Shown here: positions 8,721 to 18,490 of the stretch, piece by piece | Layout: each line of letters opens with the position of its first letter | How positions within the stretch are numbered: the first letter of the stretch is position 1 | Source of the DNA: JBDKVA01 sp039679375 | GTDB lineage: Bacteria; Bacillota; Clostridia; Acetivibrionales; DTU013 | Length of the DNA stretch: 64,000 nt | Direction: 5' to 3' | Assembly: GCA_039679375.1 (NCBI GenBank) | Contig: JBDKVA010000176.1 | Coordinates: forward strand, 1-64,000 | Program-made: the position numbers and the translations under genes | The notes under the pieces: generated by a model | What the model was told of the DNA's origin: nothing | What the model saw: the letters and a program-made list of their open reading frames with translations, nothing else | Database searches by the model: none

Positions 8721-9647
8721 TTACCACTTGTCGGAATCATCTTCTACCATTACATTCTTCAATGCCACAATGGCAACCTCAATCTGGGAATCATCGGGTT
8801 CCCTGGTCGTCAAGTACTGGAACAGCATCCCGGGCGCGCTGACGATCTTCATTATCAACCAATCTGTATGCCTGCCCGAAAATCTCAGAATTTCATATGC
8901 CACGCCTGCCACCAACGGAATGCACAAAATACGCAGCAGAGCGTTTATAATCGGGTGGTACCAGCCCAGGAACGAAAACATGATGATACTTATGATCATG
9001 ACGAGAAACAGGAACGAAGTGCCGCATCTCGGGTGTTTGGTAGAATACTTCCTGATATTCTCCACAGTAAGTTCATCCCCGTGCTCATAACAGTGGATCG
9101 ATTTGTGTTCCGCTCCGTGATACTGCCATACCCTCTTTATATCATTCATCAGGGTAGCCAGATAAATATAACCGAAAAACAAAAGTATCCTGATCAGGCC
9201 TTCAAAAAGGTTCTTGAAGATTACACCTCCACCTTCATTACCGATATGCAGCAGGCTGGTCAGCAGGTTCGGAAGGACGATAAAAAGCCCGATACTCAAT
9301 GCAAGTGAAATGATTACCGATACGTAGATGATGGCATCTTTCCCCTTATCCTTGAACAATTGTTCTATAAACTCATCGAACTTTGATGGCTTCTGTTCGC
9401 TTTCATCCTCCAACTCAACAAAGTCGGCGGAATACATCAAAGCTCTTACGCCGATCACCATTTGCCTGAATAGATTAACGCATCCGCGGATAAAAGGCAC
9501 TTTCGTTATAGCTGATTTATGCGGTAATGGTTTTTTGTCAATCACGATTTCGCCATCCGGCTTTCTTACAGCAATCGCGATATTTTCCGGCCCCATCATC
9601 AGAAGGCCTTCCAACAGCGCCTGTCCCCCTATTGTCGTCTTTTTCAT
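8721..9647 (-). CDS. DUF1385 family membrane protein
   Basis: A 308-residue integral membrane protein of unknown biochemical role, conserved in Clostridia and Bacilli (YqhQ-like). It has the N-terminal IGGQALLEGLLMMGP signature, four or more membrane segments at roughly residues 110-135, 150-175, 205-230 and 235-255, and the conserved WQYHGAEHKSIHCYE and KHPRCGTSFLF stretches, whose His and Cys residues suggest metal binding. The ATG at 9647 has GGGGAG 6 bases upstream. In many Clostridia it lies directly between rpmE and prmC; here rpmE is 37 kb away. Confidence 0.9.
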   Translation of the reverse strand: MKKTTIGGQALLEGLLMMGPENIAIAVRKPDGEIVIDKKPLPHKSAITKVPFIRGCVNLFRQMVIGVRALMYSADFVELEDESEQKPSKFDEFIEQLFKDKGKDAIIYVSVIISLALSIGLFIVLPNLLTSLLHIGNEGGGVIFKNLFEGLIRILLFFGYIYLATLMNDIKRVWQYHGAEHKSIHCYEHGDELTVENIRKYSTKHPRCGTSFLFLVMIISIIMFSFLGWYHPIINALLRILCIPLVAGVAYEILRFSGRHTDWLIMKIVSAPGMLFQYLTTREPDDSQIEVAIVALKNVMVEDDSDKW

Positions 9648-9765
9648 AATAATCTCCCCATAATCCCACCGCAAAGCAGAAATCTCCGGTACGATGAGTC
9701 CTCCTGATTTAGGTCGGCTCTGCTCTGCAAATTACCAAAGAAATCACGGCGCATCGAGCTCCGCT

Positions 9766-9861
9766 CGATTTCGGGATACATGCCTATAAGCATGTTCCCT
9801 TTATAAAGAATAAGAATCTTCAGCATTTAGTGTAACATTTTTATGCGCATTTATCAAACTT
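9766..9861. repeat. Direct repeat A at the left edge of the 36.6-kb sugar island
   Basis: Imperfect direct repeat of the segment at 46394-46498. The best-matching core is 35 of 36 identical bases (9826-9861 against 46463-46498), and a second shared block contains ACATGC-6nt-GCATGT-like hairpin sequence and an A/T-rich spacer with a small length difference. It lies 119 bases upstream of the DUF1385 start, while the other copy lies just after rpmE. Confidence 0.75.
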
Positions 9862-10028
9862 TCTTGAAGTTCAGGTCTGCCAAATAATCTTTATATGCAA
9901 AAATCTATTCCTGCAGGGAACCGCCCGCCATTCATGTATTCCAGTTCGCTAGCTGTCCCGTTTTTTACCTTTTTAAGCTAAAAAACTATAGAGCCAAATA
10001 TAATTAATATTTTATCAATTTTTTCCCC

Positions 10029-10056
10029 TTGTTATTGCCAATAATACCAGTATAAA
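10029..10056 (+). promoter_or_regulatory. Candidate promoter for transport operon 1
   Basis: TTGTTA and TATAAA with 16 bases between them, about 245 bases upstream of the lipoprotein start. The long leader (10060-10303) is AT-rich and contains a second GGAGGTGG-like site near 10217, but I see no convincing riboswitch fold or small gene in it. Confidence 0.35.
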
Positions 10057-10303
10057 ATTACATCGTGCTTATGAATAATCAAATTGTTAAGGTGTTAGCA
10101 AACCTTTTTCAGAAAAACAATCTTCGAGCGAGTCTTATTAACTGTTAACTTTTTAAATAGGGGGTGATTTCTTCTAATAATAAAGCAAGGTTTCACACCA
10201 AACGTAATTTGTATATGGAGGTGGTATTTTAAAAATTACTGTGGGTTAATATTCAATAAGGCTATGCAGGAATGTAAAGTACATCTATATGAGGAGGAGA
10301 ATT

Positions 10304-11941
10304 ATGAAAAATATTCAAAGATTTAAATTTTTAACATTAATGATTAGCACAATGCTGTTAATTGTATTCATCACTTCATGCTCAGCCGGAAATAAAGCTG
10401 ATAATAATGGTGATCAGGCTGTAGATAAAACTGCCGGCGCTAGCGCTTCAAATACCGGTACTGCGGACTCAAATAGTGAAGTTAAACAGGTTTCACCGGT
10501 TTCATTAAATTTCTTTCTGGAAAATTGGGGGTGGACTATTGACGATAGTATAGATATCAATAACAATCCGTGGATAGATTATGTGAATCAAAAGGCGAAT
10601 GTTAAATTGAATATTACCTTTCCGACAATGGCGGAAAGTGAGGAAAAATTCAAGCTTCTGGTATCCACGGGAGATTTGCCGGATATGATCTTTGGGCGTG
10701 TAAGAAGTGTAAAAAATCCTGAAGACGGTCTTTTGCTTCCTCTGGATGATTACATTAAAAACTCTGCCGCCCTTTCGCAATTTCATACGCCGGAATTATA
10801 TGATGTAATGAGAGCAAAAGACGGGAAAATATATCTGATAAGATCTTCAAGAAAAGATAATATGAATCCGGTTATGTGGAATATGAGGCTGGACCTGGTA
10901 GAGGAATGTTTTGGCAAAGTGCCTGAAACCCTTGACGAATGGTTTGAATGCTTAAAAGCAGTTAAACAGAAATATCCCGACTCTACGCCGATGACTTCTT
11001 TTGACGGGCTTGCTTATATGAACCATTTCCTCCAATCCTTTGGAGTGGACTTTGTACAAAACGATAATCCTTCACAGCCTTTCAGACTCATAAATGGCAA
11101 AGTTACAAATGTATGGTCTATGCCCCAAATGAAAGAAGCACTCGACTTTTATAAAAAATTATATAACGCGGGTGTAATTGATAAGGAATTTGCCACAAAT
11201 AAAGTTAATGATTTTATTAATAAATATTATAATAACAATTTGACTCTTTGGAGCGGCAATTTGTATGGATTTAATCCCGGCCGCACTGTAGACTGTTTTC
11301 TGGAAGGCAGAAAAGATTTCGTTGCAGCTACCCCAACTATAATTGCGCCCGGCGTCGATCCCCAAAATGCTCTGTATAGTGAAACCCAATTAGGGGACTT
11401 TGCAATGGGCATTTCTTCGGCTTGTAAGAACCCTGAAGCCGCTGTTAAGGCGATGGAAGTGTTTTGCTCGGATGAATATATGCAATACCTTGTTTATGGA
11501 AGGGAAGGCGTTGAACATACTGTTAAGGATGGGCAGAAGGTAACTACTGAAGAATACGATAAAACAAATCTCTTAAGAATGATATTAAGGTTTTCAAACG
11601 ATAGCCATATTGTAAAGTCAGTAGATTTAAGCGTGGCAATTATGAGTAAAAAAATAACTGATAAATCATTATATGATAAGTTTCATAAATATTGGAAGGA
11701 AGATATGGATATTGCCGAAAAGCAGCTTGGAATAGTAGGTAATAATCCATTCGAATTCTTCGAAAGCAGTCCTTCAGCTAAGGCAATCTATGCTAAATAT
11801 AAAGAGAACATGACTTATGTCGCAGTGAATTACATAACTTCCAAAATTTCAGATGGGGACTATGAAAAGGAGGTAAATCAGATTATTAGTGATCTGGCTC
11901 CTATAGGAGAAGAAATTCAGGAATATTGCGACAATAAATAA
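10304..11941 (+). CDS. Oligosaccharide-binding lipoprotein, LplA type (operon 1)
   Basis: Extracellular solute-binding protein of 545 residues, the large LplA/YtcQ type that serves saccharide importers with LplB and YtcP permeases. It begins with a lipoprotein signal peptide ending in ITSC (lipid-anchored Cys at about residue 26), followed by a Ser/Thr/Asn-rich linker. The mature part shows DINNNPWIDYVNQKANV and DLPDMIFG. It is closely similar along its length to the lipoprotein at 18491-20116 (for example LYDVMRAKDGKIY and STPMTSFDGL in both). The ATG at 10304 has GAGGAGG at ideal spacing; an ATG 15 bases earlier would include this site. Confidence 0.92.
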   Translation: MKNIQRFKFLTLMISTMLLIVFITSCSAGNKADNNGDQAVDKTAGASASNTGTADSNSEVKQVSPVSLNFFLENWGWTIDDSIDINNNPWIDYVNQKANVKLNITFPTMAESEEKFKLLVSTGDLPDMIFGRVRSVKNPEDGLLLPLDDYIKNSAALSQFHTPELYDVMRAKDGKIYLIRSSRKDNMNPVMWNMRLDLVEECFGKVPETLDEWFECLKAVKQKYPDSTPMTSFDGLAYMNHFLQSFGVDFVQNDNPSQPFRLINGKVTNVWSMPQMKEALDFYKKLYNAGVIDKEFATNKVNDFINKYYNNNLTLWSGNLYGFNPGRTVDCFLEGRKDFVAATPTIIAPGVDPQNALYSETQLGDFAMGISSACKNPEAAVKAMEVFCSDEYMQYLVYGREGVEHTVKDGQKVTTEEYDKTNLLRMILRFSNDSHIVKSVDLSVAIMSKKITDKSLYDKFHKYWKEDMDIAEKQLGIVGNNPFEFFESSPSAKAIYAKYKENMTYVAVNYITSKISDGDYEKEVNQIISDLAPIGEEIQEYCDNK

Positions 11942-11947
11942 ATTATT

Positions 11948-12003
11948 CCGACCTCCTGCAGCATATCTGCATCAAAAAATGCAGATATATTGCGGGAGGT
12001 CGG
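11948..12003 (+). terminator. Strong hairpin between binding-protein and permease genes
   Basis: Two 25-base arms (11948-11972 and 11979-12003) pair with only two mismatches around a 6-base CAAAAA loop, starting 6 bases after the lipoprotein stop. A short A-rich rather than U-rich stretch follows, so it is more likely a partial terminator or mRNA-stabilising structure that keeps the binding protein in excess over the permeases, as is common for ABC importers. Confidence 0.65.
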
Positions 12004-12011
12004 AGAATGAT

Positions 12012-12086
12012 TAAAAAAAAGCAAAAAATAGTTTCACACTCGCGGCAATATGTACATTCGTTGGGTTGTGGGCGGCAGCCCACCTT
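12012..12086 (+). repeat. Intergenic TAGTAA repeat, copy 2 (right part only)
   Basis: The right three quarters of the roughly 101-bp repeat: the A-rich middle, TTTCACACTCGCGGCAAT, ACATTCGTTGGGTTGTGGGC and the GCCCACC end. The TAGTAA end is missing and the strong hairpin at 11948-12003 occupies its place. Same orientation as the surrounding genes. Confidence 0.8.
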
Positions 12087-12110
12087 AGAACAGGAGATTT
12101 TATAATATAT

Positions 12111-13064
12111 ATGAAAAAGACTATTTTAAAAGAAAGAAGCAGTTTATTGGCATATGCAGAAAATAAGAAAACGTTTCTTATATATAGGGACATCCCGATT
12201 TATTTTCTGATATTGCCATCCTTTATTCTAATACTCATATTTAGTTATATCCCAATGTACGGTGCTGTCATAGCGTTTAAAGATTTCTCACCGGGACTGG
12301 GAATACTAAAAAGTAAATGGGTAGGATTAGAACATTTCAGTACATTTATTAATGACCCATATTTCTGGACAGTTGTAAAAAATACTTTGAAAATCAATAT
12401 ACTATCACTTATTTTTGGTTTCCCTGCTCCAATCATTCTGGCGCTTCTATTAAATGAAATGGGTTGTGTAAAATTTAAAAAGATTGTGCAAACTGTCACT
12501 TATCTGCCATATTTTATTTCATGGGTTGTTGTTGCGTCAATTATCTACACAATAACTTCGCCTGAATCGGGTTTGATTAATGTAGTTATTACCCATTTGG
12601 GATATGAACCTATATACTTTATGGGCGAAGTAAAATATTTCGTACCTATAGTTATCATATCAGGGATATGGAAAGGTGTAGGAATGAATTCAATATATTA
12701 TATAGCAGCTATATCTTCAATAGATCAGCAGCTATATGAGGCTGCCTGCTTAGAAGGGTGCGGCAGGATCAGACAAACAATTCACATTACGCTTCCCGGG
12801 CTGAGAAATATAATATCTGTGATGCTTGTTCTGCAGTTAGGATCCTTGGCCAGCATAGGATTTGATAACATCTTTCTGCTTCAGAACTCGCTTATATACA
12901 GAGCAAGTGATGTTATTTCAACATATACGTACAGACTTGGGTTAGTTGACATGGAATACAGCATTACAACTGCTATAGGTCTGGTCCAGTCAATCATAAA
13001 CTTCATAATGATAATTACGTCGAATAAGCTGGTCGCAAAAATAAGCGGGTGGTCATTATGGTAA
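12111..13064 (+). CDS. Sugar ABC transporter permease, LplB type (operon 1)
   Basis: First permease of the LplA-type importer, 317 residues with six predicted membrane segments. Family landmarks are DIPIYFLILPSFILI, the FKDFSPGLGI stretch after the first segment, and the EAA loop YEAACLEGCGRIRQTIHITLPGL. The ATG at 12111 has AGGAGA 13 bases upstream, slightly far; an upstream ATG at 12066 would start inside the repeat element and is unlikely. It is a close paralogue of the permease at 17489-18424. No ATPase gene is nearby, so a shared MsmX-like ATPase is expected. Confidence 0.92.
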   Translation: MKKTILKERSSLLAYAENKKTFLIYRDIPIYFLILPSFILILIFSYIPMYGAVIAFKDFSPGLGILKSKWVGLEHFSTFINDPYFWTVVKNTLKINILSLIFGFPAPIILALLLNEMGCVKFKKIVQTVTYLPYFISWVVVASIIYTITSPESGLINVVITHLGYEPIYFMGEVKYFVPIVIISGIWKGVGMNSIYYIAAISSIDQQLYEAACLEGCGRIRQTIHITLPGLRNIISVMLVLQLGSLASIGFDNIFLLQNSLIYRASDVISTYTYRLGLVDMEYSITTAIGLVQSIINFIMIITSNKLVAKISGWSLW

Positions 13065-13107
13065 ATATTCATTACGATCTTATAATACGAGGTAGGAGAT
13101 TATAACA

Positions 13108-14007
13108 ATGATAAAAAAATCTTTTAGCAGAAAGACATTCGACGTATTCAATTCTTTGTTTATGATATTATTATCAGCGTCTGTAATATTCCCGTTTATA
13201 CATATAATTAGTATTTCACTAAGTAAAAAGGACTACATCATGTCCAAAAGTGTGGGATTGATTCCAAAAGGCTTTAATTTAGGCGCTTATAGAATAATTA
13301 TAACTGATGATATATTTCAGCGGGCATTTGCAAATACGATTTTTTTAACAGCAGTAATAACCATACTTTCAATGATAGTAAATGTAATAGCTTCATATGC
13401 ATTTACAAAGAATTTCTATGGTAAGAAATTTATAAATTATATCTACTTGATAACTATGTTTTTTTCAGGAGGAATTATACCGTATTTTATTTTAATAGCC
13501 CAAAAGCTGCATTGGTATAATAACTTCTGCGCCCTTATTTTCCCGGCGCTTGTCAGCTATTATTACATAATAATTATAAGAAGCCAGATAGCTACGATAC
13601 CATCCAGTCTGATTGAATCTGCATACATAGACGGAGCCAACGAATTAAGAACCATTGTCCACATCGTAATTCCTTCTATACTGCCTACAATCGCAGCCAT
13701 ATCAATGTTTACGGCAATCGGCGCCTGGAACCAATGGTTCCCAAACCTTCTTTTTACAGATAAAAAAAGCCTGTGGACATTACAATATTATTTAAGAGCC
13801 ATAGTCCTTGAAAAGTCAATGGATTATAAAATGTTATATAATATTCAATATTCTTCACAAGGTACTTTATTTAACGAATCGGCATTAACGAGTGTAAATT
13901 ATCAAATGGCAGCCATTATAGTAGTTATAATACCCGTAGCTTCAATATATCCTTTTATACAAAAACACTTCGTTAAAGGAATACTTCTGGGTTCCGTAAA
14001 AGGATAG
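13108..14007 (+). CDS. Sugar ABC transporter permease, YtcP type (operon 1)
   Basis: Second permease of the importer, 299 residues. It shows the YtcP-type N-terminus (SFSRKTFDVFNSLFMILL), the EAA loop IESAYIDGANELRTIVHIVIPSI, AIGAWNQWFPNLLFT and the C-terminal QKHFVKGILLGSVKG. GGAG lies 10 bases before the ATG, and the gene starts 43 bases after the LplB-type gene. Close paralogue of the protein at 16564-17460. Confidence 0.92.
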   Translation: MIKKSFSRKTFDVFNSLFMILLSASVIFPFIHIISISLSKKDYIMSKSVGLIPKGFNLGAYRIIITDDIFQRAFANTIFLTAVITILSMIVNVIASYAFTKNFYGKKFINYIYLITMFFSGGIIPYFILIAQKLHWYNNFCALIFPALVSYYYIIIIRSQIATIPSSLIESAYIDGANELRTIVHIVIPSILPTIAAISMFTAIGAWNQWFPNLLFTDKKSLWTLQYYLRAIVLEKSMDYKMLYNIQYSSQGTLFNESALTSVNYQMAAIIVVIIPVASIYPFIQKHFVKGILLGSVKG

Positions 14008-14096
14008 CATATTTATTTGCCTTATGATATATTGATCATGTGTATGGCTAAACCAATTTGCCTTTTAAATACTTAAATATGAAAACAGGTGATTAT

Positions 14097-16502
14097 ATGG
14101 GTAGTGCTTTCACAGATAAACTTAAAGTTACTAAAAGAAAACCGTTCATTGAAAATATCATCAAATATTTTAATATAGGCTGCAAAGGTCCTTTTTTCAG
14201 AAAACTGATCATTTCATATCTGATTATTGTATTCTCCTGTACAATTACCATGAGCATCTTCTTTTATAGCTTTGCATTTAGTAATATAAAGAGCCAGGTG
14301 ATCAACTCCAATCAAAGAATTCTTATCAATTATAGAAATACTATTGATTCATATATCTTAGGTAATATTGAAAATCTATCATTTTCAATAATCAACAGCA
14401 TATCTAAGGATGAAGATCTGTTATATTTTTGCATGAACAATTTTAAAAATGACCATGTAGAAATATTGAAAATATATAAGTATCTGGATTCAATAAAAGC
14501 CATTACTCCATATATAGATACAATTACTATCTATTATGAAAGCAATAATCTTTTTGTAAGTACTGACGGGATGCGTTCCGGCAATTCACAAAATAAGTAT
14601 AAGCTAAGAGATATGGATATAATCAACAAGGTACAGAATAAAAGCTTTATTAAAATGTGGGTATATGCGCAAGACGTTCCGGAACATTCTTTATACAACA
14701 ACCAAAAAAGTATTGATCTAGTATCATATATAAGAAAAAGTTGTCCGATTAGCTTAGACTCGGCTTGCTATGTCTCCATATCAATTTCAGCCTCAAAATT
14801 ATTTGATTCGATAAATTCGTCTGTTCCAATACCGTATAATAATCTTTTTATTTTAGATGACAAAGGACAAATTTTAAAGCCTGCAGGTGAGCATATAATA
14901 GTGAATGATATCATCGAAAGCGAAATATTTCAAAAAATAACCGACTCAAAAGAAACTAACGGATTTTTTGAATACCGGAACAATGAGGAAAATTATATTG
15001 TTTCTTATATTGCTTCAAATTCCAGCAATTGGAGGATATTTGTAATTAATCCGGTTGCACAATTAATGAATAATTACAGCTGTATTTTTTACATTGTAAT
15101 TACAATTGCTTTGACCATATTAGCAGCAGGCATTTTACTTTCCATATTATTTGCCTTCAGAACATATACCCCGCTTGCACGCCTTACAAGTAAATGCCGT
15201 AATTTATTTTTACCGGATAAAGTTTCATTAAATAATGAATATGATTTAGTCACTACTACCCTGCAAAAGCTTTCAGAAACTGTAAATAGTCAAGCTGATA
15301 AGATACGGGAAGTATTCCCATTGCTGAAACATCATTTAATACTGTCCTTTATGAAGCCTGATCTGGACAAGGATGAAATTGAGAGTAAATTAGCTTTTTT
15401 GGATATTGCCTTCCCGTATCCTGTTTTCCAAGCGCTGGTAATTAATTGTAAAAATCCCCTGATAAACATAGACATTCAATCTTTTGAATACATCAAGCTG
15501 GCTGCAATGGATAAAATAAATGAGTTTTTTGAATATAACAGGATATTTATTATTTCAACCTTCCTGGATGACACCTTTATATGCATTATTAATATGAAAA
15601 ACAGTACTGATACCGATATATCACTGTTTGAAAATCTACTGGCCCACTTAAAAAGCGATTTCAATCTGCCTTTTTATTGCAGCCCCAGTCCGGCTGTCTG
15701 CGACCGAATGCAATTGCCATATTCTTTTAAAATGGCGAACGAAAGTATAGAGTATAAATATATCTACCCGAAAAAATATCTGCTGTTTCCCGGTGATGTT
15801 TTACCGCCTGAAGAAGATAGCTATCAATACAAAAAAATAGAGTCGGACCTGGTGGATTTCGAAAAGGCTATATCGACGAATCAATTGGAAGAGGCAATAA
15901 CCTTGATTCATAATATTTGTAAAGGTGTCTGCACATTTGGCTTAACAATGGAGCAGATAAAAAGCATTCTGAGAATAGTAGTTTTTCATATGAAAATTCT
16001 TTATAATTATTATTCGGCAACCTCATCAAAATTAAGAAACACAAATATGGATTTGGATTCAGATTATGAAAAGATAGCTGATATAGAAGAATTCGAAAAA
16101 TGGGCCTGTTCAATCGTAGAAATAGTTTTATCGGTTATCCAGGGTAAATATTCCCCGCATAATAATATAATGGTTGAATATGTCAAACAGTATGTTAGCA
16201 GTAATATCATCTCCAACCAGGAAATATCGCTTTATGAAATTGCAGGTTCATTGCATATAAGCCATTCTCACTTGAGCAGAGTATTTAAAGAAGAAACCGG
16301 TTATAATTTTGTGGATTATATAATGGACGTGAGAATGGAAAATGCAAAAAAATTGCTTACATCAACGAATAAAAAGGTTGACGAAATAGCTGACATGGTC
16401 GGATATACTACAACCCCCTATTTTATAAAGAAGTTTAGGGAGAAGTATGGAATATCACCCAAGAAATTTCGGACCATGTATAATGCTGAAAATAATTTAT
16501 AA
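14097..16502 (+). CDS. Membrane-bound AraC-family regulator (operon 1)
   Basis: One-component sensor-regulator of 801 residues. A membrane segment at about residues 36-58 and another at about 325-352 bound an extracellular sensing domain of roughly 265 residues; a cytoplasmic linker follows, and the C-terminal 100 residues are a double helix-turn-helix AraC domain (EISLYEIAGSLHISHSHLSRVF and DEIADMVGYTTTPYFIKKFR). Such proteins usually activate the neighbouring saccharide uptake genes. I prefer the ATG at 14097 (AGGTGA 5 bases upstream) over a TTG at 14058 and an ATG at 14079. A 189-base remnant of a closely related gene lies at 44012-44200. Confidence 0.88.
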   Translation: MGSAFTDKLKVTKRKPFIENIIKYFNIGCKGPFFRKLIISYLIIVFSCTITMSIFFYSFAFSNIKSQVINSNQRILINYRNTIDSYILGNIENLSFSIINSISKDEDLLYFCMNNFKNDHVEILKIYKYLDSIKAITPYIDTITIYYESNNLFVSTDGMRSGNSQNKYKLRDMDIINKVQNKSFIKMWVYAQDVPEHSLYNNQKSIDLVSYIRKSCPISLDSACYVSISISASKLFDSINSSVPIPYNNLFILDDKGQILKPAGEHIIVNDIIESEIFQKITDSKETNGFFEYRNNEENYIVSYIASNSSNWRIFVINPVAQLMNNYSCIFYIVITIALTILAAGILLSILFAFRTYTPLARLTSKCRNLFLPDKVSLNNEYDLVTTTLQKLSETVNSQADKIREVFPLLKHHLILSFMKPDLDKDEIESKLAFLDIAFPYPVFQALVINCKNPLINIDIQSFEYIKLAAMDKINEFFEYNRIFIISTFLDDTFICIINMKNSTDTDISLFENLLAHLKSDFNLPFYCSPSPAVCDRMQLPYSFKMANESIEYKYIYPKKYLLFPGDVLPPEEDSYQYKKIESDLVDFEKAISTNQLEEAITLIHNICKGVCTFGLTMEQIKSILRIVVFHMKILYNYYSATSSKLRNTNMDLDSDYEKIADIEEFEKWACSIVEIVLSVIQGKYSPHNNIMVEYVKQYVSSNIISNQEISLYEIAGSLHISHSHLSRVFKEETGYNFVDYIMDVRMENAKKLLTSTNKKVDEIADMVGYTTTPYFIKKFREKYGISPKKFRTMYNAENNL

Positions 16503-16563
16503 TATTAACATAACACAGTATATATACATGGTGGAGATGTCCATGACGCCCATATCTTCCTTT

Positions 16564-17460
16564 CTACTCCTTTACGGACCCCAGCAGGATCCCTTTTACG
16601 AAGTGTTTTTGAATAAACGGATAAATAATAGTTATAGGCAATATAACAACAATGATTGAAGCCATTTGGTAATTAATATCCGACAAAACGTTAATGTCCG
16701 CGGGCGACCCTACATTCATTATAGCCTGCGTAGCCATGATTCTGTAATTCATAGATTTCTCCAATACCACCTGTCTTAAAAAATACTGAAGCGTCCATAA
16801 GCTTTCTTTATCAGTAAACAGAAGGTTTGGAAACCATTGATTCCACGAACCGATAGCTGTAAACATCGATATTGCCGCTATCGTCGGCAGAATCATTGGT
16901 ATTACTATGTAAAAAATAGTACTAAATTCTCCTGCGCCATCAATACGGGAGGATTCAGTTAAACTTGGGGGTATCAATTCTATCTGACTTCTCATAACAA
17001 TTATGTAAAAAAAACTAAACAGCGCAGGAAAAATGAATGGGGCAAAACTGTTGTACCAATGCAATACTTGTGTTATCAGGATATAATATGGTATCAATCC
17101 TCCGGAAAAATACATCGTTATCAGGAAAAAATAATTGATGAACTTCTTGCCGTAAAATTTTCTTGAAAGCGCATATGCGGCAAGCGAATTCACAAAGACG
17201 GACAGTATTGTCGTAACGACTGTCAGGAATACGGTGTTGATGAACGCCTTTAAGAATGTATAATCCGTCAGAACTGTAATATATGCGCCGATATTAAAGC
17301 CTGTTGGGAAAATACCGACCTTCTTTGCAAGTATATCGTTATTGTTGCTCAATGATATACTTAAAATATGCATGAAAGGAAATATAATAGAAAACGAAAC
17401 TAATATAAGAAATACCATATTAAACAAGTCAAAGGTTTTTTTGCTGAATGATCTCTTCAT
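16564..17460 (-). CDS. Sugar ABC transporter permease, YtcP type (operon 2)
   Basis: Second permease of a paralogous oligosaccharide importer, 298 residues, with six predicted membrane segments, the EAA loop TESSRIDGAGEFSTIFYIVIPMI and the C-terminal QKHFVKGILLGSVKE. The ATG is preceded by AGGAG. It ends 61 bases from the stop of the AraC-type gene of operon 1, so the two operons converge tail to tail with almost no space between them. Confidence 0.92.
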   Translation of the reverse strand: MKRSFSKKTFDLFNMVFLILVSFSIIFPFMHILSISLSNNNDILAKKVGIFPTGFNIGAYITVLTDYTFLKAFINTVFLTVVTTILSVFVNSLAAYALSRKFYGKKFINYFFLITMYFSGGLIPYYILITQVLHWYNSFAPFIFPALFSFFYIIVMRSQIELIPPSLTESSRIDGAGEFSTIFYIVIPMILPTIAAISMFTAIGSWNQWFPNLLFTDKESLWTLQYFLRQVVLEKSMNYRIMATQAIMNVGSPADINVLSDINYQMASIIVVILPITIIYPFIQKHFVKGILLGSVKE

Positions 17461-17488
17461 TTTAATCTCCTATCTTTAAAAATACCAT

Positions 17489-18424
17489 TTACCATAACGA
17501 CCATCCGGTCAATTTCTTTGAAGCCTGATTTGCGCCGACAACCAGTATAAAATTAACAAAGGACTGTGTCAGGCCAATAGCGGCAGTGAGGCTGTACTGC
17601 ATGTTAATCAAACCAATCCTGTATGTGTAAGTGGAGATCACATCACTTACTTTATAAAGCAACGGATTCTGAAGCAGAAAGATGTTGTCAAACCCTATTG
17701 AAGCTATCGAACCGAGCTGCAATACAAGCATTACGGTAATTATATTCTTTAGCCCGGGCAGGGTTATATGGATCGTTTGCCTCCAACGTCCCGCGCCTTC
17801 AAGATAGCATGAATCATATAATTGCGGGTCGATGCTTGAAAGCGATGCAAGATAATATATGGAGCTCATACCGGTACCTTTCCAGATGCCTGAAATTACG
17901 ACTACCGGAACAAAAAATTTTTCTTCAGACATGAAATAGATGGAATTAATGCCGAATTTGGACAGCAGGATGTTAATTAATCCTGATTCAGGTGCAGTTA
18001 TAGTATAAACAATAGAGGCGACAACTACCCATGAGATAAAAAAAGGAAGGTAACTAATGGTCTGCACAACACTTTTAAACCACCTTTTCGATACCTCGTT
18101 CAATAACAGTGCAAAGATGATCGGAGCCGGAAAACCGAAAATGAGACTAAATATATTTATTTTTAATGTATTGAAGATCACACGCCAAAAATATGGGTCT
18201 TTAAGAAATAGATTAAAATTGTCAAACCTTATCCAGTCGCTTTTTAATATGCCAAGCCCGGGAGAAAAATCTTTAAATGCGATGATTGCCCCATATATGG
18301 GAAAGTAATTAAATATAATAACCAGAATAATAGAAGGCAAAAGAAGGAAGTATATCGGCAAATCCCTTTTTGAATTAAACCGGATTTTTTGTAATTTTGT
18401 TTCTTTAAGGATATGTCTGCTCAT
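17489..18424 (-). CDS. Sugar ABC transporter permease, LplB type (operon 2)
   Basis: First permease of importer 2, 311 residues. It shares DLPIYFLLLPSIILVIIFNY, FKDFSPGLGI and the EAA loop YDSCYLEGAGRWRQTIHITL with its operon 1 paralogue; the first residues of the loop (DSC instead of EAA) are the most divergent. AAAGGA precedes the ATG, and the gene lies 28 bases before the YtcP-type gene. Confidence 0.92.
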   Translation of the reverse strand: MSRHILKETKLQKIRFNSKRDLPIYFLLLPSIILVIIFNYFPIYGAIIAFKDFSPGLGILKSDWIRFDNFNLFLKDPYFWRVIFNTLKINIFSLIFGFPAPIIFALLLNEVSKRWFKSVVQTISYLPFFISWVVVASIVYTITAPESGLINILLSKFGINSIYFMSEEKFFVPVVVISGIWKGTGMSSIYYLASLSSIDPQLYDSCYLEGAGRWRQTIHITLPGLKNIITVMLVLQLGSIASIGFDNIFLLQNPLLYKVSDVISTYTYRIGLINMQYSLTAAIGLTQSFVNFILVVGANQASKKLTGWSLW

Positions 18425-18490
18425 TATGGTCAGTTCCTTTCAAAATTCTGAGCCGGGGGCGTGATTAGAGCCCCCGGCCATTCTTTAACG

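Noticed and set aside
9644..9826. 60-codon open frame upstream of the DUF1385 gene
   Set aside because: It overlaps the DUF1385 ribosome-binding site and part of the direct repeat; no start signal or protein-like features.
10060..10303. Riboswitch in the long leader of transport operon 1
   Set aside because: No aptamer motif recognised and no strong terminator or anti-terminator pair seen.
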